Assembly (NCBI GenBank): GCA_964543125.1
Contig: CAZIWX010000004.1
Coordinates: forward strand, 1-50,336
DNA from: CAZIWX01 sp964543125
GTDB lineage: Bacteria > Fidelibacterota > UBA8477
DNA length: 50,336 nucleotides
Direction: 5' to 3'
Shown here: positions 42,724 to 50,336 of the stretch, piece after piece
Position numbering within the stretch: position 1 is the first letter of the stretch
Layout of the letters: each line of letters opens with the position of its first letter
Translations under genes and position numbers: made by a program
The notes under the pieces: model-generated
What the model was told of the DNA's origin: nothing
The model's input: the letters and a program-made list of their open reading frames with translations, nothing else
The model's database searches: none

Positions 42724-43737
42724 ATGATTATTGTCATGAACCCCAGCGCCACGATTGACCAGATCGAAGTCGTCAAAGCCGAGGTTGGGGCACAGGGGTT
42801 TACCGCGCGTACCGTGCCGGGTACTCACAGTCAATGGATCGGAATTGTGGGCGAAAAACCTATTCACGGCCGCCGCCATTACGAAAGTCTGCCGGGCGTA
42901 AAGCAAGTGGTTGAGATCAGCTCGCCCTTTAAGCTGGCTTCCCGGGAATGGCGCAGCCAGGATACCATCGTGATCGTAGGCAACACCAGCATCGGTGGTG
43001 ACCAGGTGGCTTTTATTGCCGGCCCTTGCTCGGTTGAATCTCCGGAGCAAACTCTATCAGTCGCGAAAGAGGTTCAGGCGGCGGGTGCGACCCTGTTGCG
43101 CGGGGGGGCCTTCAAACCCCGGACATCGCCCTATTCCTTCCAGGGATTGGGTGAGACCGGACTGAAAATTTTACGCCGCGTGGGGGCTGAAGTGGGTCTG
43201 CCGATTGTCACCGAAGTGATGGATACGGAAACCCTAGGTCTGGTGGAAGAATACACGGACATGCTCCAAATCGGCAGTCGCAACATGCAGAATTTTTCCC
43301 TGCTTAAAAAAGTCGGAAAAAGTAAAAAACCAATCTTGCTCAAACGAGGGCTGGCGGCTACCGTCCAGGAAACACTGTTAGCAGCCGAGTACATTTTGAA
43401 TGCCGGCAACGAAAATGTTGTTCTGTGTGAGCGTGGTGTCCGGACGGTTTCGGATCACACCCGTTTTACCCTGGATGTAAGTGCCATTCCGGCGATTCAG
43501 CGTTTGTCGCATTTACCGGTCATTGTGGATCCCAGCCATGCCGCGGGGAAGCGCCAAAGCGTTCTGCCATTGGCTTTGGCGGGCATAGCAGCCGGCGCTC
43601 AGGGGGTGATGGTGGAAGTCCATCCCGACCCGGCCAGGGCTTTGAGTGATGGACCCCAGCAATTATTACCGGATGAATATCGGGAGTTGGTGGAACAGGT
43701 CCGCAAAGTTGCCCGGGCTATTGGACGCCAAGCGTAG
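42724..43737 (+). CDS. aroF: 3-deoxy-7-phosphoheptulonate synthase (DAHP synthase, type I-beta)
   Basis: 337 residues; first step of the shikimate pathway, joining PEP and erythrose-4-phosphate. N-terminal ferredoxin-like/ACT-like regulatory domain (about residues 1-70, begins MIIVMNPSATIDQIEVVKAE), then the catalytic barrel: FIAGPCSVES, LLRGGAFKPRTSPYSFQGLG, EVMDTE, QIGSRNMQNFSLLK, PILLKRGL, CERGVRT, VDPSHAAGKR. This layout matches the Thermotoga/Bacillus I-beta form. aroF/aroG/aroA naming varies; the symbol is a convention. A GGTGG element precedes the ATG. Single gene. Confidence 0.94.
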   Translation: MIIVMNPSATIDQIEVVKAEVGAQGFTARTVPGTHSQWIGIVGEKPIHGRRHYESLPGVKQVVEISSPFKLASREWRSQDTIVIVGNTSIGGDQVAFIAGPCSVESPEQTLSVAKEVQAAGATLLRGGAFKPRTSPYSFQGLGETGLKILRRVGAEVGLPIVTEVMDTETLGLVEEYTDMLQIGSRNMQNFSLLKKVGKSKKPILLKRGLAATVQETLLAAEYILNAGNENVVLCERGVRTVSDHTRFTLDVSAIPAIQRLSHLPVIVDPSHAAGKRQSVLPLALAGIAAGAQGVMVEVHPDPARALSDGPQQLLPDEYRELVEQVRKVARAIGRQA

Positions 43738-44066
43738 TTTTTTTGATTTCACCCCAAGACGCCAAAAGCACGAAAAAAATTAGTTGTTTTCCTGAATCGA
43801 CCGGCCTCGCCGTAGCGGAGCCTGGATGGGTCGAAAGGCAACTGATTTTACCAACTCAAAATGCATGTCAACCGGGTTGGAGTGAGATCAGGGGTTTACT
43901 CCTGAAATCGAAGGGTGCCTTTTTCCGGACGCCGGGAAGAAAACTACTTCAATTGTTGTTGGCCGTTTAGCAAGCTGTATTCACACGGCTTAGGTCGATT
44001 CAGGCGCCGGACTGTTAAGCCCAGACGGCGTGGATCATACCGGCCGGCGCGGTAACACGGTCCAAT
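43738..44066. other. Intergenic region, aroF to attI-like copy
   Basis: No gene recognised. Contains AAGACGCCAAAAGCACGAAA and an imperfect inverted pair, TTGTTTTCCTGAATCGACC against GGGTCGAAAGGCAACT (43785-43850), of the dispersed-repeat style seen elsewhere in the window. Confidence 0.4.
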
Positions 44067-44099
44067 GGTGTTATGAAGAAATTATATAAACAATGTTAG
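44067..44099 (+). other. Orphan attI-like sequence, copy of the integron junction
   Basis: 33 bases from GGTGTTATGAAGAAATT to CAATGTTAG are identical, but for one base, to the minus strand at 10063-10095. The match stops at the GTTAG core, where integron recombination cuts (44095/44096), and the sequences diverge at once on both sides. No integrase gene adjoins. Confidence 0.7.
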
Positions 44100-44118
44100 C
44101 TGGAATAGGCATTCCCAC

Positions 44119-44157
44119 AAAAAACAGCCTGCCTCCCGTGGTCACTGGGGAGGCAGG
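44119..44157 (-). terminator. Intrinsic terminator of the HxlR-DoxX operon
   Basis: CCTGCCTCCC (44128-44137) and GGGAGGCAGG (44148-44157) form a perfect 10-bp stem with a 10-base loop. On the minus strand it is followed after two bases by six T (44119-44124). Confidence 0.85.
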
Positions 44158-44209
44158 GGCCAGAGAAACATCTTTCTCGCAAAGTTTTACCTTTTCACAA
44201 TTATTCTAC

Positions 44210-44593
44210 TCATAGGCTAAAAGGCCACGGCGTTGGAATAGCCAAGAACATGAGAGCAGAAACGGCTAGGGCAATATCTTTCAAAAAGTTTACCATTTCT
44301 CCCATTTTTGCTTGTGGGTCACTAATAGTCCAAAAGTTATGCATCATAAAAGCTACCGGCACAAGAAAAACAACGATCAAAATGGCTCCAATGTAAGGCT
44401 GGTACCCTAGTAAGATGCTTAGACCGGCTAATAGAAGCAAAACTCCACTGCCGCCGACTGCTAACTTAGGTGCAGGCACACCTTTAGATGCAGCATAACC
44501 GCTCATCATATTCAATTTCATAAAATGGTTTACCGCATTAAACAGGTAATATACACCGAGAATAATTCTCCCGATTAAAAAAGCTGTAGTCAT
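44210..44593 (-). CDS. DoxX-family membrane protein
   Basis: 127 residues with four hydrophobic helices. DoxX family (DoxX/DoxD-like, also SURF4-related): begins MTTAFLIGRIILGVYYLFNAVNHF, central GGSGVLLLLAGLSILLGY, end SALMFLAIPTPWPFSL. DoxX-like proteins are linked to thiosulfate oxidation, oxidative stress or quinone-related functions; the exact role is unknown. ATG 44593 is set by AAGGAG 7 bases upstream. Transcribed with the HxlR regulator, 33 bases downstream of it, and ended by a strong terminator. Lies inside the orphan cassette-like segment, in reverse orientation. Confidence 0.8.
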   Translation of the reverse strand: MTTAFLIGRIILGVYYLFNAVNHFMKLNMMSGYAASKGVPAPKLAVGGSGVLLLLAGLSILLGYQPYIGAILIVVFLVPVAFMMHNFWTISDPQAKMGEMVNFLKDIALAVSALMFLAIPTPWPFSL

Positions 44594-44626
44594 AATCAAT
44601 CTCCTTAAGTGTGCGTTTTAAAAAAG

Positions 44627-44953
44627 TTAGTCTGATTTTTCAGAAATCCAAGAATGTGACCACTGGGCGAGTTCGTCTATGATAGGTAACAATCCTTGCC
44701 CTTTGTTAGTCAATTGATACTGTGCAATGTGTTCATTTTGTGAAAGGGGTATTCGTTCGATAATTTCCTCCTGTTCTAAGAATTTTAGCCGTTGAGTTAA
44801 TGTTGTGGGATTAATATCGCCAACCAATGACTGTAGCTCACAAAACCGATTGGGAGTTCGTAATCGATGAATTATTTGTAATGTCCAGCGAGCACTTAAA
44901 ATGTGTGAAATAGCTTCTACGGGGCAAGATTCAGTTTTGGTATTTGTTGGCAT
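44627..44953 (-). CDS. HxlR-family transcriptional regulator
   Basis: 108 residues. Winged helix-turn-helix of the HxlR/MarR-like group: ESCPVEAISHILSARWTLQIIHRLRTPNRFCELQ, with the conserved N-terminal Cys (in SCPVE) used for quinone or electrophile sensing in YodB/QsrR-type members. NPTTLTQRLKFLEQEEIIER is the recognition-helix region. ATG 44953 is the likely start; AGGA lies upstream and promoter boxes are well placed. It probably represses its own operon and DoxX. A 21-bp palindrome overlaps its promoter. Confidence 0.85.
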   Translation of the reverse strand: MPTNTKTESCPVEAISHILSARWTLQIIHRLRTPNRFCELQSLVGDINPTTLTQRLKFLEQEEIIERIPLSQNEHIAQYQLTNKGQGLLPIIDELAQWSHSWISEKSD

Positions 44954-44981
44954 CGAAAATCCTATATTTTTTAGAGCAACA

Positions 44982-45012
44982 TTACTATACTTTATGTAGT
45001 AACTTCTGTCAA
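44982..45012 (-). promoter_or_regulatory. Promoter and overlapping palindromic operator of the hxlR-like gene
   Basis: On the minus strand, TTGACA (45012-45007) and TATAGT (44989-44984) are spaced 17 bases. A palindrome with half-sites TTACTA and TAGTAA covers 44982-45002, across the spacer and -10 box, in the position expected for an autoregulatory HxlR operator. Confidence 0.7.
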
Positions 45013-45029
45013 GCATTAATGCGGGCTAA

Positions 45030-45147
45030 TTCTGTTTTCCGGAAACGGGGTTTTCGCCTCAGGGTAAGGAGCTCGATTTTTCAAGTTTGATGTCTTGTAA
45101 AAAATGTTTTGTGCAAAAAACGCCGAGCCCTGAGACTCACGTTAGAA
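45030..45147 (+). other. Weak attC-like structure
   Basis: An imperfect inverted repeat with unpaired bases: CTCAGGG ... CTCGATTTTT on the left against AAAAAACGCCGAG and CCCTGAG on the right, ending in CACGTTAGAATC. The R' core is GTTAG, but the left core is GGCTAAT, not RYYYAAC. It could close a first cassette holding HxlR-DoxX. Confidence 0.3.
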
Positions 45148-45405
45148 TCACCAGTTTACATTGAGATGATGCTTGAATACGGCCAGAATAGGGTCCATAT
45201 TAAGGTCATCTTAAATAAGATATTTATTCATTACCATGGTAGCGTGATCGCAAAATGAAATTCTAATAACCGGCTTAGAGCCGATGATGGGAGATACGAG
45301 CTTTGTGGATGACCAAGAACAAAAAAATTACTCATTATACCGTGCGGAGCAGATAGCGCCGCACAGCTCAAGCCTGGATCGTTTAACCTAAAAGGAAAAA
45401 TATCG
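45148..45405. other. Leader region of the GyrI-like gene
   Basis: About 260 AT-rich bases with no gene. A small hairpin, GTGCGG...CCGCAC, lies at about 45342-45364. Confidence 0.35.
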
Positions 45406-46017
45406 ATGGAAAAAATAGATTTCAAAAAAGAACTCAAACACCTTTACAAGCCTTCAGTCAAGAAAGTTGATATTGTCGAAGTACCCCAAATGAACTTTCT
45501 CATGATCGATGGAGCGGGAGACCCAAATACATCGCAATCATTCCAAGATGCAATTGATGTTTTATACCCACTTTCCTATACCCTGAAATTTATGGTTAAA
45601 AAAGGTGAAATGGGAATCGATTATGGTGTCTTACCTCTTGAAGGTCTTTGGTGGGCAGATGATATGTCCTCATTCAGTATAGAGAATAAGGAAAATTGGA
45701 AATGGACCCTGATGGTAATGCAACCGGCGTTTATTTCAAAAGAAATGGTTGAAAAAGCAACCGAGGCGGTAAGAAAAAAGAAAAATCCGGTGGCGCTGCC
45801 ATCCGTAAGATTTAGTTTCTTCACGGAAGGAAAAGCAGCACAGATAATGCACCTTGGTCCATTTTCGGAAGAGGGACCAACAATTGAAATGGTACATTCA
45901 TTCATTGAAAAAAATGGCGGTCAGCGAATTGGAAATCACCACGAAATATATTTAAGTGATATAAGGCGGGCCGCGCCGGAGAAATGGAAGACAATTATCA
46001 GGCAACCAATGTCATGA
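45406..46017 (+). CDS. GyrI-like small-molecule-binding protein
   Basis: 203 residues. GyrI-like (SOUL/AraC-effector-like) ligand-binding fold: LKHLYKPSVKKVDIVEVPQM, FLMIDGAGDPNTSQSFQDAI, YPLSYTLKF, GLWWADDMSSFS, MHLGPFSEEGPTIEMVHSFI, NHHEIYLSDIRRAAPEKWKT. Standalone members bind or hydrolyse small hydrophobic or cyclic compounds and often occur as mobile cassettes. Start ATG has AAAGGA upstream. A degenerate attC begins 5 bases after its stop, supporting a cassette origin. AT-rich compared with the housekeeping genes. Confidence 0.85.
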   Translation: MEKIDFKKELKHLYKPSVKKVDIVEVPQMNFLMIDGAGDPNTSQSFQDAIDVLYPLSYTLKFMVKKGEMGIDYGVLPLEGLWWADDMSSFSIENKENWKWTLMVMQPAFISKEMVEKATEAVRKKKNPVALPSVRFSFFTEGKAAQIMHLGPFSEEGPTIEMVHSFIEKNGGQRIGNHHEIYLSDIRRAAPEKWKTIIRQPMS

Positions 46018-46021
46018 AAAG

Positions 46022-46090
46022 GTCTGACAATGGGCTCAACCCGACAAATTGTCAGGTGGCCAATTCGCGGCTTAACCCTGTCGCCAGGCA
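46022..46090 (+). other. Degenerate attC
   Basis: Directly after the GyrI-like gene. Left arm TCTGACAATGGGCTCAACCC, right arm CGCGGCTTAACCCTGTCGCC then AGGCAG. The arms pair imperfectly (GGGCTCAACCC / GGGTTAAGCC), and the CTCAA...CGGCTTAAC arrangement is typical of attC. The R' core GTTAGGC is mutated to GCCAGGC and R'' to CTGAC, so the site may be inactive. Confidence 0.5.
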
Positions 46091-46121
46091 GTATGAAGAA
46101 TACTTAACAAGGAGATATCTA

Positions 46122-46700
46122 ATGATAAGATATACAACCGTTGTGTTCATCATATTCATAGTACTAATAATTCTATTTGCTTGCTCTCCTAATTCTACTG
46201 ATTTAGCTAAACGGTATGTAGGTATTTATAACTCTCATAATGTCGAAAAAATCGTCTCACTATACACCGATGATGCTGTATTTGAAGCAGTTGGTCAATA
46301 CACCCTCTCTGGAAAAGATCAAATACGCCATCATACGGAATATTACAGTACACTTAATATTCATATGTCAATATTTGATATTAAAGCTAAAGGCGACACG
46401 GTTTCCTGTAATCTATCTATAACAAATGATTGGCTGAAGCTCTCTGAAATTGGCGAAGCTAATTATACTGTAATTTTTATTTTTAAAGATGGATTGGTTA
46501 AACGCATTAGGGCCGAAATAAAGGCAGAAACACAACGGGCTTTTAGTAAAGTACTACCTCCTCTAATGGAGTGGGCTAAGGAAAATAAGGCGGATTTGTT
46601 AAAAGAAATGATTCCTGAAGGAAAATTTATTTATAATGCTGAAAATGCGAAAAAAGCTCTGGCGCTATTACGATCGTGGAGAGATAGTTTGAACCAATAA
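46122..46700 (+). CDS. NTF2-like/SnoaL-type lipoprotein
   Basis: 192 residues. Lipoprotein signal with lipobox LFAC (Cys21), so membrane-anchored after export. The middle is a cone-shaped NTF2-like fold: AKRYVGIYNSHNVEKIVSLY, TDDAVFEAVGQYTLSGKDQI, then beta strands ending IFKDGLVKRIRAEI. It may be a small-molecule-binding or enzyme-like domain; no catalytic residues are clear. ATG 46122 has AAGGAG 7 bases upstream. It follows the degenerate attC, so it may be the next cassette, but no attC was recognised after it. Confidence 0.7.
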   Translation: MIRYTTVVFIIFIVLIILFACSPNSTDLAKRYVGIYNSHNVEKIVSLYTDDAVFEAVGQYTLSGKDQIRHHTEYYSTLNIHMSIFDIKAKGDTVSCNLSITNDWLKLSEIGEANYTVIFIFKDGLVKRIRAEIKAETQRAFSKVLPPLMEWAKENKADLLKEMIPEGKFIYNAENAKKALALLRSWRDSLNQ

Positions 46701-46878
46701 TGGCTTAAATATTTTCCGGAAGGCAATTCATCCACACCCCTCATTTACTTAGTTCATAACAAAAAAAGATCTTCAGATCATCTATCTCCATCCTGAAAAG
46801 AGCGAAACCAAGCCGCCCACCGGCGGATCTGGGGTTTGAATTTTTGGTGTTCTTCGTGTTATGGGGGTGAAGAAACCT

Positions 46879-48111
46879 TTATGGATACGGCTGGACCTGT
46901 ACCGGCTGCACCCAGGCACATTCAACTTCACCCGGAACGCCCGGGTTGGCTTTGGGTTTGGACGAGATGATCTTGGCCCGGATGTACAATTCATTTCCCC
47001 GAAATTGGAATTCTGGCATGAGATTCTGACTGGTGGCTATGACGATCCCGGTCCGATCCGTATCATTGGCCAGCGTACCGATGAACCGGGTGGTGTATTC
47101 CACACCCGGATTCCCGTGAATTTTGAAGGCTAGCTGGTGTGAATCAGACCAAATGCTGTCTAAGACCACACCCGAGCTGGCATAAAAGGCCCCCTCCTCC
47201 AAGGCTGAAATAATTGCATTCGGTGCAAGCTCGGTGGCGTGAACCATCACCCAGCCCCGTCCGGGGTTGGCATGGAAGGAATCGAACTGGGTATAATGAT
47301 GAGCATCGTCCACTGCTAATCCGTAAAGCATTTCATTATTATGGATCAGGCGCTGGGTCAGGACGTCATCCCATAGCGCATCGCTGCTCGAATGCGTACT
47401 GTCGCCCCCATTGTGAACCGCCGGATGACCATTATACACTTCAAAAAAATTATCCCCGTGAACCCGAGCCAATGCCTGCGGAGTAATAGCATAACCGTAG
47501 TTGGGATGGTTGATGTGAGGCAGGATCGGCTCGCCGGTGGCTTTGCTTTGAGCCAGCACCGCATCCACATCGTTTTGCAGGACTTCCACGACACTGTTTC
47601 CATGCCGCGGCGGGATCAATTTCTGGATATTGGTGGCGTTTACATGAATCGGTTTTTTTTCAAACCGGTCGGTGATCTCTTCGCTGCGAATCAGGAGGAA
47701 TTTACCCGGCTCCTCAAAAAGCGGTCGATATTCGGACATTGTTTTCAAGCGCACCCGCCATTTTTCCGCGTCGCCGCCGCTCAAAGTATCAATCACCGGC
47801 TCTACTGTTACCCAGCGGTCGCCGAAAAGCCTGGAATAGCGTGCGAATTGGTCGTAGCCGGAGCTATCAACCGTGATCCATTTCCGGGTGTTTTGTAAAG
47901 TGTTGTGATCAGAGATGGCCAGGAAGTCATAACCGTGCTGCTTATACCAGGCGATCACGACTTCCGGATAGTCGTTGCCATCACTCCATAGAGTATGGGT
48001 GTGGAGATTGCCCCGGTACCAATGGCGCCGTGACCTGGCCGTGGAATCATTGCATCCAATGAAAAGTCCCGCCATTAGAAAGATCATTATGATTGATTTT
48101 GGTTTAAACAC
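46879..48111 (-). CDS. PHP-domain lipoprotein (CehA/McbA-like)
   Basis: About 410 residues. Lipobox LFIGC (Cys20). PHP metal-hydrolase core: HTHTLWSDG, AISDHN, LIRSEEITDRF, PHINHPNY, GLAVDDAHHY. CehA/McbA-type members hydrolyse ester or phosphoester substrates; here the likely role is an exported phosphatase or phosphodiesterase. The start is GTG 48111 or ATG 48087; no strong ribosome-binding site separates them. No operon partner; a convergent NTF2-like gene lies to the left. Confidence 0.8.
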   Translation of the reverse strand: MFKPKSIIMIFLMAGLFIGCNDSTARSRRHWYRGNLHTHTLWSDGNDYPEVVIAWYKQHGYDFLAISDHNTLQNTRKWITVDSSGYDQFARYSRLFGDRWVTVEPVIDTLSGGDAEKWRVRLKTMSEYRPLFEEPGKFLLIRSEEITDRFEKKPIHVNATNIQKLIPPRHGNSVVEVLQNDVDAVLAQSKATGEPILPHINHPNYGYAITPQALARVHGDNFFEVYNGHPAVHNGGDSTHSSSDALWDDVLTQRLIHNNEMLYGLAVDDAHHYTQFDSFHANPGRGWVMVHATELAPNAIISALEEGAFYASSGVVLDSIWSDSHQLAFKIHGNPGVEYTTRFIGTLANDTDRTGIVIATSQNLMPEFQFRGNELYIRAKIISSKPKANPGVPGEVECAWVQPVQVQPYP

Positions 48112-48313
48112 GAACAGTCGCTTTCATGGAATGTACGGGAATAATAAGGTTTGGGGATTGGAATTACCATCATTCACTGGAAAAGGGCTCCGAATTCTTG
48201 CTTTCCTGCTTGAGAAATCCGGCAGTCAGCCTAAATTCGGAATGGAGCCCCACGGGGAAACCGGTTGCATCCGGCGCTTGCCGCTGGCGAAGGCGGATAA
48301 AAATTAGGGATAT

Positions 48314-49075
48314 ATGCTTACTTTCCACCCACTGCGACAGATAATTTTATCCATCCTCACCCCCCTTCTGGTCGTTCAAGCCCAGATCAACACCGAAAAA
48401 ATGCGGGAATCCGCCTGGCGGGAAGGCTGGAATGCCAAGGTGGGAATGAATCTGGCGCTCCGCCAAGGCAATGTTGAAAAAAGTGCTTATAACCTGGATG
48501 GCATTCTGGGGTGGAAGCATAAATCCCATTTAATTTTTGCCAAGGTAGCCGCGGAATTTGAAGAGGCGAGTAATTCCAGAGTCACCAATGCCGGATTTCT
48601 CCATATTCGGTACAACCTGCAACTCAAGACCCGGATTACACCGGAAATTTTTACTCAGTATCAGTTTGATGACAATCTGCGCTTAAAAAGCAGAATATTG
48701 ATTGGCGCGGGTCTTCGGATGGGAGGCAATATTAGCCCCAAACTATTCATGGCTTGGGGCAGTGGGTACGTGTGGGAACAGGAGTTTTATCAGCAGAATC
48801 AGATCCTCACCACCCCGCGTTGGACCAATTACCAGGTGGTGCGCTGGACTCCCGAACCACCCTTCGAAATAGCCAATACCTTTTACATTCAGCCGGCCTT
48901 CACCGATTTTGGATTCTTTCGGATTATAGATGAGGGTAGTTTTCGAGTTAAGCTTAGTAAACGGATTATCCTGCGGATTACTTTGAATTATCGGTATGAC
49001 AGTCAACCCATTATGCAATTCAACCTTAAAAAGAGTGATATTAATCTTTCCAACGGTCTCGAAATTCGATTATAA
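48314..49075 (+). CDS. DUF481-like outer-membrane beta-barrel protein
   Basis: 253 residues with a signal peptide (IILSILTPLLVVQAQ). Alternating hydrophobic strands fit a DUF481/YdiY-type outer-membrane barrel: WNAKVGMNLALRQGNVEKSA, FLHIRYNLQLKTRITPEIFT, LRLKSRILIGAGLRMGG, ISPKLFMAWGSGYVWEQEFY, ILRITLNYRYDSQP. Function unknown. Its stop is 8 bases before the FabG-like gene start. Confidence 0.65.
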   Translation: MLTFHPLRQIILSILTPLLVVQAQINTEKMRESAWREGWNAKVGMNLALRQGNVEKSAYNLDGILGWKHKSHLIFAKVAAEFEEASNSRVTNAGFLHIRYNLQLKTRITPEIFTQYQFDDNLRLKSRILIGAGLRMGGNISPKLFMAWGSGYVWEQEFYQQNQILTTPRWTNYQVVRWTPEPPFEIANTFYIQPAFTDFGFFRIIDEGSFRVKLSKRIILRITLNYRYDSQPIMQFNLKKSDINLSNGLEIRL

Positions 49076-49083
49076 GCGAGGTT

Positions 49084-49869
49084 GTGAACCATTTTATGAC
49101 GGAAACGCAATTCATTAAGCTTCCCGGCCAGGTCGTGTTGATCACGGGTGGCTCACGGGGGATCGGCGCCGCCGCCGCGCGGCTTTTTGCAAAAGCGGGG
49201 GCCGATGTTGCGATTGCGTATCATCAGGCCCGGTCAGCGGCCGAAGGTGTCGCGCGGGATGTCCGTAGCCTAGGCCGCCGGGCAATGATCCTGATGGGTG
49301 ATGCGGCGGATCCCGATCTAGCACCACAACAGGTTGCGGAGATCGTCGCTGAATGGGGACGCATCGACTGCCTGGTCAACAATGCCGGGATCTGGACCTA
49401 TTCCGAAACCGGTAATACACCGGTGCGGGTTTGGGACGAATTGCTGGCGGTAAACCTTCGGGGCATGTTCAATTATTGCAATGCTGTCGTTCCGGTTATG
49501 CGTTCCCGGAAAAGCGGCAATATCGTCAATGTTTCCTCTACCGCCAGCCAGCGCGGAGAAGCCTTTCATAGTCATTACGCGGCCAGCAAGGGCGGCATGA
49601 ATGCTTACACCAAATCGTTGTCCACCGAGCTGGCGCCCGACAATATCCGGGTAAATGCCGTGGCGCCGGGCTGGGTTGATACGGACCTGAACGAACGTGT
49701 CTTTGCTGATGCGCGGGAGAAGGAACGCATCCGTCAGGGCATTCCCCTGGGCCGCATCGCTCGCGCTGAAGACATTGCCGGTCCGATCCTGTTTTTGGCG
49801 TCGGATCTGGCCCGCCATATAACCGGCGCCGTTTTAAGTGTCAATGGCGGAGCTGTGCTCGCTGGCTAA
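49084..49869 (+). CDS. SDR, FabG-like 3-oxoacyl-ACP reductase
   Basis: 261 residues. Classical SDR: TGGSRGIGAAAARLF, NNAGIW, Ser in VSSTASQRG, YAASKGG, PGWVDTD. Likely reduces a keto group with NADPH. Start GTG 49084 or ATG 49096; the DUF481-like gene ends 8 bases before, so they may be co-transcribed. fabG itself usually sits in a fatty-acid operon, which is absent here, so the substrate is open. Confidence 0.85.
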   Translation: MNHFMTETQFIKLPGQVVLITGGSRGIGAAAARLFAKAGADVAIAYHQARSAAEGVARDVRSLGRRAMILMGDAADPDLAPQQVAEIVAEWGRIDCLVNNAGIWTYSETGNTPVRVWDELLAVNLRGMFNYCNAVVPVMRSRKSGNIVNVSSTASQRGEAFHSHYAASKGGMNAYTKSLSTELAPDNIRVNAVAPGWVDTDLNERVFADAREKERIRQGIPLGRIARAEDIAGPILFLASDLARHITGAVLSVNGGAVLAG

Positions 49870-50025
49870 CAGGGAAAATTTCAGGGGCGTATACCTGGCA
49901 ATATGATAACGAGAGCATCCTTTAAAAAGTTATAATCGGCAATAAATACATTGACTTAGGGTGGTATATTATTAAATCATCCGCAAAGGAAACAGGTAGT
50001 TATATCAAAAAACCGTGCAGGTTAA
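49870..50025. other. Intergenic, FabG-like gene to transposase remnant
   Basis: About 155 AT-rich bases with no gene recognised. A TTGACTTAGGG-containing stretch is present, but no promoter pair with good spacing. Confidence 0.35.
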
Positions 50026-50336
50026 GGGCGGGCCGTTGAGCAGTACCAAGAGCGTTGTGGATTTTTTCCGGAACCAGTAAATGCGTACAAGATCTACCGG
50101 AACCGTGAAAACCGTCGACTCATAAAGCGTACGCACATCGCTTTGTAGGGGGGTAAGCCTTTGGGGCGGCCGAAACTAGGGGATCAGCCGAGTCCGAGCG
50201 AGCGGCGGGAACATCGGGAAAAATCCAGGCCGGGGAACTGGATTGAAGGCAAGTTTGGTGAGGGCAAGCGCGGGTATGGATTGGGCTTGGTGATGGCTAA
50301 AACCCGGCTGACCAGTGAGAGTTGCCTGCCTGTCGG
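50026..50336 (+). pseudogene. IS5-type transposase remnant
   Basis: One frame reads VEQYQERCGFFPEPVNAYKI then YRNRENRRLIKRTHIAL, a stop (TAG 50146-50148), GGKPLGRPKLGD and NWIEGKFGEGKRGYGLGLVM. YRNRENR, GxPLGRP and IEGKFGEGKRGYGL are the C-terminal signatures of IS5/IS1182-like DDE transposases. The 5' part is missing and there is an internal stop, so it is inactive. It runs to the window edge. Confidence 0.75.

Noticed and set aside
43743..43970. 75-codon frame after the DAHP synthase gene
   Set aside because: Overlaps a hairpin repeat, no ribosome-binding site, no recognisable protein features.

Overview
The window is bacterial chromosomal DNA from a Gram-negative-type organism. It has a lipoprotein, an outer-membrane beta-barrel candidate, a Tat-signal exported protein and a cytochrome bd operon. 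A C-terminal dockerin-like repeat pair on a secreted protein, together with the mixed composition, suggests an uncultured FCB-type lineage such as Marinimicrobia, KSB1 or Calditrichota. That placement is inference only: there is no rRNA or other marker here. No tRNA, rRNA or CRISPR array is visible.

Layout. 1-8.2 kb: valS (running off the left edge), gatC, a 67-bp tandem array, pyrG, a DUF5009-type acyltransferase, a GIY-YIG protein and a yeast-type cytosine deaminase. 8.2-11.9 kb: an accessory island. It holds gene remnants, an 87-bp IS21-like end relic, and a small integron of the 'reverse integrase' type: intI on the minus strand, an attI-like junction, one AT-rich alpha/beta-hydrolase cassette and a complete 133-bp attC. 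A complex repeat region follows. 11.9-25.2 kb: housekeeping and salvage genes, namely a UvrD-type helicase, transaldolase plus LD-carboxypeptidase, adenine deaminase plus SDR, a lipid kinase, amidohydrolase plus class I amidotransferase, an orphan GroES, a Bax-inhibitor-1 protein and an M3 peptidase. 25.2-26.5 kb: an AAA ATPase bracketed by two near-identical palindromic repeats. 26.6-29.9 kb: two overlapping genes for secreted proteins, a subtilisin fused to cupredoxin-like domains and a cupredoxin-dockerin protein. 30-36 kb: quinone oxidoreductase, TPP enzyme, two SDR-family proteins and a thioesterase, with a decayed duplicate of the oxidoreductase 3' end and a pyrophosphatase remnant. 36.6-42.6 kb: cydABDC, encoding cytochrome bd and its assembly exporter. 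42.7-43.7 kb: DAHP synthase.

44.1-46.7 kb is a second accessory segment. It opens with a 33-bp near-perfect copy of the sequence next to the integron's cassette junction, ending at the same GTTAG core. It carries HxlR/DoxX, a GyrI-like protein and an NTF2-like lipoprotein, with one degenerate attC and one weaker attC candidate. The simplest reading is an integrase-less (orphan) cassette locus related to the integron 34 kb away. This is the most interesting signal in the window. The right end holds a PHP-domain lipoprotein, a DUF481-like protein, a FabG-like reductase and a broken IS5-type transposase.
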